Shown here: positions 1 to 8,149 of the stretch, piece after piece
Numbering within the stretch: position 1 is the stretch's first letter
How the letters are laid out: each line of letters opens with the position of its first letter
Translations under genes and position numbers: made by a program
Notes under the pieces: model-generated
Seen by the model: only the letters and a program-made list of their open reading frames with translations
What the model was told of the DNA's origin: nothing
Databases searched by the model: none
Assembly (NCBI GenBank): GCA_945877315.1
Contig: CAMCRP010000004.1
Location: forward strand, 1-64,000
DNA: 64,000 nt
Reading direction: 5' to 3'
From: an uncultured Ruminococcus sp.
Lineage (GTDB): Bacteria > Bacillota > Clostridia > Oscillospirales > Ruminococcaceae

Positions 1-1
1 T

Positions 2-2644
2 ACAAGCATAACTATCCCGGACAGCGTTAATTCCATTGGATATGGTGCTTTTTACAACTGCACAAGCCTTGAAAGCATATTCTTGTCCGATAGTCTTTTT
101 GATATTGCCGAAGATGCTATTCCCTCTTCTGCAGCACAGATAAAATACACCGTTGACGGTGATAATGTTAAAATAACGGGAGCGACCCTCGGCAGCGATC
201 AGACTTCTTTGACAATTCCCGACACTATCGGCGGCAAGGCTGTTACTTCCATTGGAAATTCTGCTTTTAGCGGCTGTACAAACCTTGAAAGTATATTTAT
301 CCCTGACAGCGTTACTTCTATCGGAACTGATGCTATTCCCACTTCGGCAGCACAGGTAAGATACACCTTTGATACTGATGGAAATGCTATAGTAACAGGA
401 GTGACCCCTAATGGTCAGTCATCGGTTACTTTCCCGACAGAAATCGGCGGCAAATCTGTTAAGGCTGTATATATCAAGGACGGAGTAACAGGCGTAAATG
501 TTCCCAATTCGGTAACAAAGGTAAGCTACACCGTTGACGCCAATGGAAATATTACAATAAAGAAAGCGACCCTCGGCAGCGGTCAGACTTCTGTTGCTAT
601 TCCCGAAAAAATCGGCGGGAAGGCTGTTACTGCTATTGGAGATTATGCTTTTGGCGGCTGTTCAAGCCTTACAAGCATAACTATCCCTGACAGTGTAGTT
701 TCCATTGAAAATGATGCTTTTAGTAATTGCACAAGCCTTGCAAGTGTTTCATTCGGAGATAATTCACAGCTTACTTCCATTGGAGATAATGCTTTTGGCA
801 GCTGTTCAAGCCTTACAAGCATAAATTTCCCCGAAAGCGTTCAATCTATTGGAAATAGAGCTTTTATGTCATGCGCAAGCTTTGAAAGCGTTACAATTCC
901 GAAAAATGTTAGTTCCATTGGACTGGAAACTTTTATCAGCTGTTCAAGCATAAACGTTGTTGAAAATAACCCTAACTATTCCTCGGAAAACGGCGTGCTG
1001 TTTGACAAGAACAAAACCAAATTGCTCAGATATCCTGCAAATAAGAGCGGGACTTCCTACGTTGTACCGGACAGCGTTAAATTAATTGACAAGTATGCTT
1101 TTGCAGCCTGCAGGGAGCTTACAAGTGTTACTATTCCTGAGGGCGTTACTTCCATTGGAGATTTGGCTTTTTCCTACTGTACAGGGCTTAAAAGCATAAC
1201 TCTCCCGAACAGCGTTAATTCCATAGGAAATTATGCTTTTTGGGATGAGACCGGTTATTATATTGAAAGCATATTCCTCCCGAACAGCCTTCCTTCTATC
1301 GCAACGGAGGCTATATCCGGAGCGACAACAAAGGTACGCTACACCGTTGACGATGAGGGAAATGCGACCATTGTCAATATCGTCCTCGGAGGAGATCAGA
1401 TAAATATCGACATTCCCAAGAAGATTGGAGAATATCCCGTAATTGCCGCTGCTGAGGAATATCAGAAGTATGTTGGCAAGCATACTCATTTAGGCGGTTC
1501 GGCAACCTGCACGGAAAAACCTGTCTGCTCTATTTGCGGTCAGGGATATGACGAAGCTCTCGGTCACAGCTTCACAAAATACGTTTCCGACAATAACGCA
1601 ACATGCACCGAAAACGGCAAGGAAACTGCAAAGTGCGACCGCTGCGATGAAACCGACACAAGAGATATTCCCGATACCGCTCTCGGTCACGACCATTCGG
1701 GCGATTGGCTGAATGATACTGCCGACCATTGGAGAGTATGTGCAAGAGATAACTGCACCGAAATTCTTGACAAGGCAAGCCACGACTTTGACGAGGGTGT
1801 TATCACAACAGAGCCTACCGAGGACGCAGAAGGTGTAAAGACCTTCACTTGTAAAGATTGCGGTTACACAAAGACGGAAACAATTCCCGTAACTGAACCC
1901 TCTATCCCCGAAACTCCCGAAGAAAAGGTAAATTCCTTTGTTGAACGCCTTTACGAGAATGTTCTGGGACGTCCTTCCGACCCCTCCAAGGAAACACACA
2001 TTGATAACCTTAACGAAGGCAAAACTGCCACAAAGGTTGCATACGATTTCGTGTTCAGCCCCGAATTTACGGAGCTTGACATTTCAAATGAGGAACGTGT
2101 GACAATTATGTATAACACCTTCCTTAACAGAGATCCCGACCCCGCAGGACTGGAAACATGGACAAAGGCTTTGGATAACGGCTGTTCTATAGGACATATC
2201 TTCTATGGCTTTACACAGTCGGGCGAGTTCGGCGAAATATGCGACGCATATGGCATTGAACAGGGTACATGGGAATATGTTGAAAACCGTGACAAGAGTG
2301 CAGAGCTGACAGCATTTGTTTCCAGACTGTACACCAAGGCATTGAACAGAACCTACGACGTAAACGGTCTGAACGACCACACAGGCACTTACCTTGAAAA
2401 TCACGACCTTTATCAGATGGCGTATAACTTCATATTCTCACCCGAATTCATGGATAAAAATCTCTCCGACGAGGAATTTGTTGATACTATGTATCGGACA
2501 TTCTTCGACAGAGAAGCAGACCCCGACGGAAAGGCTGACTGGCTTGACCGCATGTCAAATCAGGGCTGGACCCGTGAAGGCGTTCTGGCGGGCTTTGTAG
2601 GCTCGCAGGAATGTGCGAATATGGTGGCTAGGTTTGGTATCTGA
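2..2644 (+). CDS. LRR_5 (BspA-type) surface protein with two DUF4214 domains, 5' end missing
   Basis: The reading frame is already open at base 2 and reads as LRR_5 repeats, so the gene starts left of the window; the TTG at 83 is only an internal codon. LRR_5 units (ITIPDSVxSIGxxAFxxC) fill about 2-1320. They are interrupted four times by a beta-type spacer of about 45 residues (YTVDxxGNxTI...IGGKxVT). A Cys-pair segment (about 1500-1890; CSICG, CDRCD, CKDCG) follows, then two DUF4214 domains (about 1920-2260 and 2290-2630). BspA-like proteins are usually secreted adhesins; DUF4214 is common in large extracellular proteins of gut Firmicutes. No sortase motif or membrane anchor is visible at the C-terminus. 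Function inferred: surface attachment. Confidence 0.9.
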   Translation, partial: TSITIPDSVNSIGYGAFYNCTSLESIFLSDSLFDIAEDAIPSSAAQIKYTVDGDNVKITGATLGSDQTSLTIPDTIGGKAVTSIGNSAFSGCTNLESIFIPDSVTSIGTDAIPTSAAQVRYTFDTDGNAIVTGVTPNGQSSVTFPTEIGGKSVKAVYIKDGVTGVNVPNSVTKVSYTVDANGNITIKKATLGSGQTSVAIPEKIGGKAVTAIGDYAFGGCSSLTSITIPDSVVSIENDAFSNCTSLASVSFGDNSQLTSIGDNAFGSCSSLTSINFPESVQSIGNRAFMSCASFESVTIPKNVSSIGLETFISCSSINVVENNPNYSSENGVLFDKNKTKLLRYPANKSGTSYVVPDSVKLIDKYAFAACRELTSVTIPEGVTSIGDLAFSYCTGLKSITLPNSVNSIGNYAFWDETGYYIESIFLPNSLPSIATEAISGATTKVRYTVDDEGNATIVNIVLGGDQINIDIPKKIGEYPVIAAAEEYQKYVGKHTHLGGSATCTEKPVCSICGQGYDEALGHSFTKYVSDNNATCTENGKETAKCDRCDETDTRDIPDTALGHDHSGDWLNDTADHWRVCARDNCTEILDKASHDFDEGVITTEPTEDAEGVKTFTCKDCGYTKTETIPVTEPSIPETPEEKVNSFVERLYENVLGRPSDPSKETHIDNLNEGKTATKVAYDFVFSPEFTELDISNEERVTIMYNTFLNRDPDPAGLETWTKALDNGCSIGHIFYGFTQSGEFGEICDAYGIEQGTWEYVENRDKSAELTAFVSRLYTKALNRTYDVNGLNDHTGTYLENHDLYQMAYNFIFSPEFMDKNLSDEEFVDTMYRTFFDREADPDGKADWLDRMSNQGWTREGVLAGFVGSQECANMVARFGI

Positions 2645-2681
2645 TTTTTGACATCAGAATAAGTCCAATTTAAAAAAATAG

Positions 2682-2720
2682 GGCGCACATCTTACCGAAA
2701 GGTGGGGTGTGCGCCTTGTT
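2682..2720 (+). terminator. Intrinsic terminator of the LRR gene
   Basis: A fully paired 15-bp stem (2682-2696 with 2701-2715, including G-U pairs) closed by a GAAA tetraloop, followed by a short T-rich stretch, 37 bases after the stop codon. Confidence 0.8.
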
Positions 2721-2738
2721 GCGTTTTGCTGTAAATGG

Positions 2739-2775
2739 AAAAGGTCTGCCGCATTTGCTGCAGCAGACCTTTTTC
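2739..2775 (-). terminator. Terminator downstream of the tRNA pair, possibly bidirectional
   Basis: AAAAGGTCTGC (2739-2749) pairs with GCAGACCTTTT (2763-2773). A-runs and T-runs flank both sides, so it can work in either direction. On the minus strand it lies just 3' of tRNA-Pro. Confidence 0.7.
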
Positions 2776-2801
2776 GTGTCATATCAAATTATGAGCTTTG
2801 A

Positions 2802-2878
2802 TGGTCGAGGTGACGGGATTCGAACCCACGGCCTCTTCGTCCCGAACGAAGCGCTCTACCAAACTGAGCCACACCTCG
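2802..2878 (-). tRNA. tRNA-Pro (anticodon CGG)
   Basis: Cloverleaf on the minus strand: acceptor CGAGGTG/CACCTCG, D-arm with GCTC/GAGC, anticodon stem CTTCG/CGAAG with loop TTCGGGA (anticodon CGG), T-loop TTCGAAT, discriminator A and encoded CCA. Reads CCG codons. Confidence 0.95.
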
Positions 2879-2880
2879 TA

Positions 2881-2911
2881 AAAGAAAAATCCGCCCCGTT
2901 TGGGACGGATT
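2881..2911 (-). terminator. Terminator-like hairpin between the two tRNA genes
   Basis: On the minus strand AATCCGTCCC pairs with GGGGCGGATT around an AAAC loop (10 bp), followed by TTTTTCTTTT. It sits directly after tRNA-Lys and about 10 bases before tRNA-Pro, so it either ends tRNA-Lys transcripts with partial read-through or marks a processing site. No separate promoter for tRNA-Pro fits in the gap. Confidence 0.65.
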
Positions 2912-2912
2912 A

Positions 2913-2988
2913 TGGTGCACCATCGGGGGCTCGAACCCAGGACCCACTGATTAAGAGTCAGTTGCTCTACCAACTGAGCTAATGGTGC
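2913..2988 (-). tRNA. tRNA-Lys (anticodon CTT)
   Basis: Minus-strand cloverleaf: acceptor GCACCAT/ATGGTGC, D-arm GCTC/GAGC, anticodon stem ACTGA/TCAGT with loop CTCTTAA (anticodon CTT), T-loop TTCGAGC, encoded CCA. Reads AAG codons. A strong promoter lies just upstream. Confidence 0.95.
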
Positions 2989-3008
2989 GTATCAATTCAA
3001 CGATACAT

Positions 3009-3037
3009 ATTATATCATTGACGGACAGAAATGTCAA
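3009..3037 (-). promoter_or_regulatory. Sigma-A promoter for tRNA-Lys/tRNA-Pro
   Basis: On the minus strand TTGACA (3032-3037) and TATAAT (3009-3014) are separated by exactly 17 bases. Both boxes match the consensus perfectly, as expected for stable RNA. Confidence 0.9.
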
Positions 3038-3199
3038 TAGCATTTTACTTATTTAACACAATATTTACTATTGCGACATAAATGCTTGTAACAGAGCAAG
3101 GATGTTATTTTGATTGTTTAAGATGCACAAAAACTGTGCCGCAATTTCTGGAAAACTGCAAATTTTTACGGTGAATCTGTCAAAATTAGCCGTTTTTAC

Positions 3200-3228
3200 T
3201 TGACTGTTGCGCTAAACTATAATATAAT
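3200..3228 (+). promoter_or_regulatory. Promoter of the chemoreceptor gene
   Basis: TTGACT (3200-3205), 17-base spacer, TATAAT (3223-3228), about 100 bases upstream of the start codon. The rest of 2989-3327 is AT-rich with no gene. Confidence 0.75.
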
Positions 3229-3327
3229 ATACGTATATATTATATTACGGTGAATATAACGAAACCTTTCAGCATTGGCTGTTTTATATATTTCGGGGAA
3301 AATTAAAAATCTGATGGAGCTGATAAA

Positions 3328-5397
3328 ATGAAAAATCTGAAGCTTAGGCAAAAATTTACGATATCCTTTACTATTTTAAATGTGTTGATGTTTCTTGTAT
3401 CCTTGTTGGCGGTTCTTTGTTTTAATTTTATTTTTGCACGTTATCAGGATTTCCATGACACCACACATGCTGCTTCCGTAGAAGCAATGAAAATGGAATG
3501 TGCTATTGAAGCGGCAGAAAAATACATTGCCTCCGCTCTTGCCGAAAAGGACGTTACCGTATCCAGAAAGCTGCTTGTTTCGGCACAGGACGAATTGGAT
3601 ATTCTAAATGAAACATACGAAAAAACGATAAGTGATTATCCTGATGAGCCTTTGCTTGAGGACATAAAGAAGCAAATTGACAAAAGCACTCCGCTGAAGA
3701 ATACTATTTTCAAGCTGGTGGACAATGACGATATCGAAACGGCGAAGATGATGTTCTTTGGGGAATATCAGCCTGCTATCGAGAACACTTTGCTGACTAT
3801 TGAAGAATTGTCAGAAAAATGGGAAACAGAAACGGCTGCCGATCTCAAATACACGAAGAATTCCACGCTTATCTGCATAGGTATGGTCGTAGCTGCGTGC
3901 CTTATCTCCATAGCAACAGGCTTTTCTTTAGCTCATTATTTCGGAAAGATCATAAGAGTTCCCGTGGAGAATGCAAGAGATGTCGCTCTCAGAATGGCTG
4001 ACGGCGATTTTACCGCAGAGATCACTCACACCTCAAAGGACGAGGTGGGACAGCTTTGCGATGCCATGCGCAATCTTTGCGGGAAAACTAACGGCGTTAT
4101 CAGCGATACGGTAAGATGTCTGGGCGAAATGGCTGACGGAAATCTGGGCGTTCAGACCAATGCGGATTATGTCGGAGATTATGCCAATATCAAGGACGCA
4201 TTCACCCGAATGGAAGCCAAGGTCGGCGACACTATGCGAAAGATCGACAATGCTGCAGAGCTGGTGGCTACTGAGTCCGAGCAGGTTTCTTCAAGCTCTC
4301 AGGTGCTTTCTCAGGGTGCGACGGAGCAGGCAAGCTCCATTCAGCAGCTGGCTGCTTCTATTGCTGTTGTAGCCGATCAGGTAGAATCCAATGCCAAGCT
4401 TGCGGAAGAATCCAAAGAAATTACTTATGCTGCGGGCGAAAACCTCGAAAAGGGACGCAACCATATGCGGGACGCTGTTGCTGCAATGGACGAAATAAGC
4501 AGAAGCTCCGCCGAGATAGGAACCATTATCAAGACCATAGAGGACATTGCGTTCCAGACAAATATACTTGCACTCAATGCGGCTGTTGAGGCTGCAAGAG
4601 CGGGTGCTGCAGGCAAGGGCTTTGCCGTTGTTGCGGACGAGGTGCGAAACCTTGCTTCAAAGTCCGCCGAGGCTTCAAACAGTACTGCCAAGCTTATTGA
4701 GGAGTCCATCGAAGCGGTGGGCAGAGGTACCGAGATCGTTGCAAAGGCTTCCGAGCTTATCGATACGACCTTTGAGGGCGCTCGGAAATCTGCGGAGTCT
4801 ATTATGCACATTTCCAAGTATTGCAGCGAACAGGCTGTTGCTATCGAGCAGATAAAGGAAGGTGTAAATCAGATCTCCTCTGTTGTTCAGATGAATACGG
4901 CGACCTCCGAGGAATGTGCTGCATCCAGTGAGGAGCTTTCAGGTCAGGCGGGTATTCTCAAGGGACTTGTTCAGACATTTAAGCTGGACGGTTTGGCTTT
5001 TGTTTCCGAAAAGCCTGTTTCCGATAATTACATATCGTTTGAAGAACCCGTGAAGGAAGCTGCTCCCGTTTACGAAAAGCCCGAGGAGAAAAAGAGCTTT
5101 TCCGCTGCAAAGGACAAGGCGGAGGAAAAGCCTGCCGAGAAAAAGGCGTTTTCCGCAGTGAAGGACAAGACGGAGGAAAAGAAAACCTTTGCTACAATGG
5201 AAAAACCTGCCAAGAAAACGACCTTCACCGCTCCCGTTAAAGAGCAGCCCGCAAATAACAATACAAAAACTGTCAACCCCTATTCTGCGGCTGCGAACAA
5301 TGTCGACGATGATGACGAGGTAGAGTTTGTTCCCGTTGATTTCCAATTCCCCGATAAGATCGACCTTGATCTGGATTTCGATGATGACAAATATTGA
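3328..5397 (+). CDS. Methyl-accepting chemotaxis protein with a long charged C-terminal tail
   Basis: A transmembrane chemoreceptor that senses an extracytoplasmic ligand and controls CheA. Order: TM1 (about 10-36), four-helix-bundle-like sensor (37-180), TM2 (181-204), HAMP (205-260), and the MCP signalling hairpin with its conserved tip IEDIAFQTNILALNAAVEAA near residue 405. The final 120 or so residues are unusual: repeated Lys/Glu/Pro units containing KKxFSAxKDK-type motifs, then an Asp-rich end. No NWETF-type CheR tether is present. The ligand is unknown. The gene is a single transcription unit with its own promoter. Confidence 0.92.
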   Translation: MKNLKLRQKFTISFTILNVLMFLVSLLAVLCFNFIFARYQDFHDTTHAASVEAMKMECAIEAAEKYIASALAEKDVTVSRKLLVSAQDELDILNETYEKTISDYPDEPLLEDIKKQIDKSTPLKNTIFKLVDNDDIETAKMMFFGEYQPAIENTLLTIEELSEKWETETAADLKYTKNSTLICIGMVVAACLISIATGFSLAHYFGKIIRVPVENARDVALRMADGDFTAEITHTSKDEVGQLCDAMRNLCGKTNGVISDTVRCLGEMADGNLGVQTNADYVGDYANIKDAFTRMEAKVGDTMRKIDNAAELVATESEQVSSSSQVLSQGATEQASSIQQLAASIAVVADQVESNAKLAEESKEITYAAGENLEKGRNHMRDAVAAMDEISRSSAEIGTIIKTIEDIAFQTNILALNAAVEAARAGAAGKGFAVVADEVRNLASKSAEASNSTAKLIEESIEAVGRGTEIVAKASELIDTTFEGARKSAESIMHISKYCSEQAVAIEQIKEGVNQISSVVQMNTATSEECAASSEELSGQAGILKGLVQTFKLDGLAFVSEKPVSDNYISFEEPVKEAAPVYEKPEEKKSFSAAKDKAEEKPAEKKAFSAVKDKTEEKKTFATMEKPAKKTTFTAPVKEQPANNNTKTVNPYSAAANNVDDDDEVEFVPVDFQFPDKIDLDLDFDDDKY

Positions 5398-5493
5398 TTG
5401 GGAAAATACTGATCAATGGGTGTTCCCCCGCCTATATACGTTACTCATGCATCAAAAAGAAAAATATCAAATTGATCGGTAGTTCATTAGTTA

Positions 5494-5594
5494 TACTAAA
5501 CACCATTAGAATTATGGAGAAGAAATCGGCACAAAAGCTTGCTTTTATGTGGTTTTGTACCGAGAGATTCCCATAATTCAATGAGTGTTTAGTA
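5494..5594. repeat. Long imperfect hairpin, candidate small structured RNA or MITE-like element
   Basis: TACTAAACAC (5494-5503) is the exact reverse complement of GTGTTTAGTA (5585-5594). Pairing continues inward with two single-base bulges to GG/CC at 5516-5517/5571-5572, and resumes at 5526-5536 with 5553-5563 (one mismatch), around a loop near 5537-5552. The whole arm-to-arm structure spans 101 nt and is followed 7 nt later by a strong terminator. No ORF with a ribosome site lies inside. It could be a small RNA gene, a long 3' structure of the MCP mRNA, or a mobile inverted repeat. Confidence 0.55.
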
Positions 5595-5601
5595 TTACAT
5601 T

Positions 5602-5636
5602 GCCCGAGAGGAAAAATTTTCTTCTCGGGCTTTTTG
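5602..5636 (+). terminator. Intrinsic terminator
   Basis: GCCCGAGAGG (5602-5611) pairs with CTTCTCGGGC (5621-5630) with one G-U, followed by TTTTT. It ends either the MCP transcript or a small RNA made from the preceding hairpin. Confidence 0.85.
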
Positions 5637-5731
5637 TCGTATTATGCCGCAAAGCTTGCGGTTTTGCGGTTTTGAAGGGAAATTACGGTTTTCCGCCCGA
5701 AATTTTATGGAATAATATACCTTTGCTCTAC

Positions 5732-5760
5732 TTGACATATTTTCAAAAATGGGGTATAAT
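5732..5760 (+). promoter_or_regulatory. Promoter of the rnj-gdpP run
   Basis: TTGACA (5732-5737), 17-base spacer, TATAAT (5755-5760); both boxes are consensus. Confidence 0.9.
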
Positions 5761-5766
5761 AAAATA

Positions 5767-5937
5767 GAATTTTGTGTTCGGAGGGCGGCTCGGAATTTGC
5801 GTCGGGAAATGTGAGCATGTCAGAATTAATTTGTACGGTTTTATGTGCGGCAGAAAATTGAAGCTGTTGGCTTTAGAGGGATTTTCGGTCAGGAATTTAT
5901 GTGATCGGCAAAAAAATAAATTAAGAGAGGTAATTTT
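5767..5937 (+). other. Untranslated leader of the RNase J mRNA (about 170 nt)
   Basis: From the predicted transcription start near 5767 to the GTG start at 5938 there is no ORF with a clear ribosome site until AGAGAGG at about 5924-5930. I recognise no riboswitch. RNase J genes can be self-regulated through their leaders, so a role is possible but not shown. Confidence 0.4.
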
Positions 5938-8133
5938 GTGGATAATAATGAATTTGAAGTTATAAATCAGTTTGGTGAAAAGATCGCACCCAAAAATAAG
6001 AATAATGATGAGATCGCAGGCGTTGAAAGACCTGCCTACAAGCCTTCCTATAACGGGGGCAAATACCGTTCAAACAGCTCGTACAGAACAGGCTCCTATA
6101 ACCGTGAAAATTCCTATAACAGGGATAAAAAGCCTTCCGACCAGGCTTATTCAAAGTCCTACGACAGCCGTAACACAAAGGGAAGATACGATTACAGAAC
6201 AGGCAGATACACAAAGGATTATTCCGCTTCGGGCAGCTACAATAACAGCGGATACCGCAGCAACAAGAGCGACTATGACCATTCCCGCAGCGACAGCAAG
6301 CCCGCTCCCTATTATCAGAACAAGCCGCAGGAGCAGACAAAGCGTCAGTATCCTAAGAAAAGCTATGCAGACGCACTTGCCGAGGCGAATATGCGCAACA
6401 CGCCCCACCCCATGACCAATGACAGTCAGGCGGTGCTTTTCCCGTCGGTTTCCAGCAATCACCGTCCCGTTAAGAGAAGCCCCCTGAAAATAATCCCTCT
6501 GGGCGGTCTGAACGAGATAGGCAAGAATATGACTGTTATCGAGTGCGCAAACGACGCATTTATCATCGACTGCGGACTGGCATTCCCCGACAATGATGCC
6601 CCCGGCGTTGATGTTATCATTCCCGATTTTTCCTACCTTGACCAGATCTCCGACAAGATCAGAGGTATCGTTATTACTCACGGACACGAGGACCACATCG
6701 GCGGACTTGCTTATCTGCTGAAAAAGATAAATCTCCCCGTTTACGCCACAAGGCTGACTGTGGGACTTATCGAGGGCAAGCTCAAGGAACACAATCTTCT
6801 CGGCAGCGTTAAGCTTAATGTTGTGGTGCCCCGTCAGACGGTCAAGATGGGCTGTATGGCGGTGGAATTTATCCGTGTCAACCACTCTATTCCCGATGCG
6901 GTGGCGATCGCTGTTCACACACCTGCGGGAATTATCGTTCATACGGGAGATTTCAAGGTTGACTATACGCCCATAGAGGGCGGAATTATCGATCTTGCAC
7001 GCTTCGGCGAGCTGGGCAGCAGGGGAGTTCTTGCACTGATGGCAGATTCCACCAATGCCGAAAGAAAGGGCTACACTCAGAGCGAGCGGACCGTCGGCAG
7101 TTCCTTTGAAAAGCTGTTTGACACCGCAGAGGGCAAGAGAATAATCATTGCCACATTTGCTTCAAACATTCACCGAATCCAGCAGATATGCAATATGGCT
7201 GTCAGATACGACAGAAAGGTCGCTGTTTTCGGCAGAAGCATGGTAAATGTTATCGGAACGGCTATTGAACTGGGCTATCTGTCCGTTCCCGACGGAATTA
7301 TCATCGACATTGAAAGCATGAACAGATTCCCGCCTGAAAAGATAGTGCTTATTACCACGGGAAGTCAGGGTGAGCCTATGTCCGCACTGACAAGAATGGC
7401 GATGAACGAGCATAAAAAGGTCACTATCACCCCGCAGGACTTCATCATCATTTCCGCAACGCCTATCCCCGGCAACGAAAAGCTGGTAACAAAGGTTGTC
7501 AACGAGCTCATGAGAAGCGGTGCGGAGGTCGTATATGAGGCTATGTACGAGGTGCACGTTTCGGGACATGCCTGTCAGGACGAGCTGAAGCTTATGCTTG
7601 CTCTCACTAAGCCGAGATTTTTCATTCCCGTCCACGGCGAGTACAAGCATCTTAAAAAGCACGCTCAGCTGGCTGTTGATATCGGTATTCCCAAGGATAA
7701 CGTCATAATCGGAAAGATAGGCGACGTTATCGAGTCGGACGGTACCGATATGAAGATCACCGGCTCTGTGCCTGCGGGACGTGTTCTGGTTGACGGTCTG
7801 GGCGTCGGAGATGTTGGTTCTATCGTTCTTCGGGACAGAAAGCATCTCGCAGAGGACGGTCTTATCATCGTTGTTGCGACTATCGAAAGCGAGAGCGGCA
7901 CCATTCTTGCGGGACCCGATATAGTTTCCAGAGGCTTTGTCTATGTACGTGAATCCGAAGAGCTTATGGACGGCGCAAAGAAAATTCTCACCGCCGCTTT
8001 ACAGGGCTGCATGGACAAAAATATGCGGGAATGGAACGCTATCAAGAGCCGTATGAAGGACGAGCTTTCCGAGTATATCTATATGAAAACAAAGCGTGAC
8101 CCCATGATCCTGCCGATAATTATGGAAATCTGA
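5938..8133 (+). CDS. rnj: Ribonuclease J with a long disordered N-terminal extension
   Basis: RNase J is a cytoplasmic metallo-beta-lactamase/beta-CASP nuclease with 5'-exonuclease and endonuclease activity in mRNA decay and rRNA maturation. The catalytic part starts near residue 183 (LKIIPLGGLNEIGKN) and has the zinc motif THGHEDHIGG near 246-255; beta-CASP and C-terminal domains follow. The family is usually about 555 residues; this protein has 731 because residues 1-180 are a low-complexity stretch rich in Tyr, Asn, Ser, Arg and Lys (repeated SYNR/YRTG-like units). The start is GTG with AGAGAGG upstream. gdpP follows 16 bases later and is probably co-transcribed. Confidence 0.93.
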   Translation: MDNNEFEVINQFGEKIAPKNKNNDEIAGVERPAYKPSYNGGKYRSNSSYRTGSYNRENSYNRDKKPSDQAYSKSYDSRNTKGRYDYRTGRYTKDYSASGSYNNSGYRSNKSDYDHSRSDSKPAPYYQNKPQEQTKRQYPKKSYADALAEANMRNTPHPMTNDSQAVLFPSVSSNHRPVKRSPLKIIPLGGLNEIGKNMTVIECANDAFIIDCGLAFPDNDAPGVDVIIPDFSYLDQISDKIRGIVITHGHEDHIGGLAYLLKKINLPVYATRLTVGLIEGKLKEHNLLGSVKLNVVVPRQTVKMGCMAVEFIRVNHSIPDAVAIAVHTPAGIIVHTGDFKVDYTPIEGGIIDLARFGELGSRGVLALMADSTNAERKGYTQSERTVGSSFEKLFDTAEGKRIIIATFASNIHRIQQICNMAVRYDRKVAVFGRSMVNVIGTAIELGYLSVPDGIIIDIESMNRFPPEKIVLITTGSQGEPMSALTRMAMNEHKKVTITPQDFIIISATPIPGNEKLVTKVVNELMRSGAEVVYEAMYEVHVSGHACQDELKLMLALTKPRFFIPVHGEYKHLKKHAQLAVDIGIPKDNVIIGKIGDVIESDGTDMKITGSVPAGRVLVDGLGVGDVGSIVLRDRKHLAEDGLIIVVATIESESGTILAGPDIVSRGFVYVRESEELMDGAKKILTAALQGCMDKNMREWNAIKSRMKDELSEYIYMKTKRDPMILPIIMEI

Positions 8134-8149
8134 TAAAGGAATTACGGAT

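Noticed and set aside
83..2644. TTG at 83 as the start of the LRR protein
   Set aside because: The frame upstream to base 2 encodes a further LRR_5 unit with no stop and there is no ribosome site before 83, so the gene begins outside the window.
2707..2982. 91-codon plus-strand ORF
   Set aside because: It is the antisense reading of the two tRNA genes and their terminators; proteins with GIRTHGL and GARTQDP strings are a common artefact of tRNA genes.
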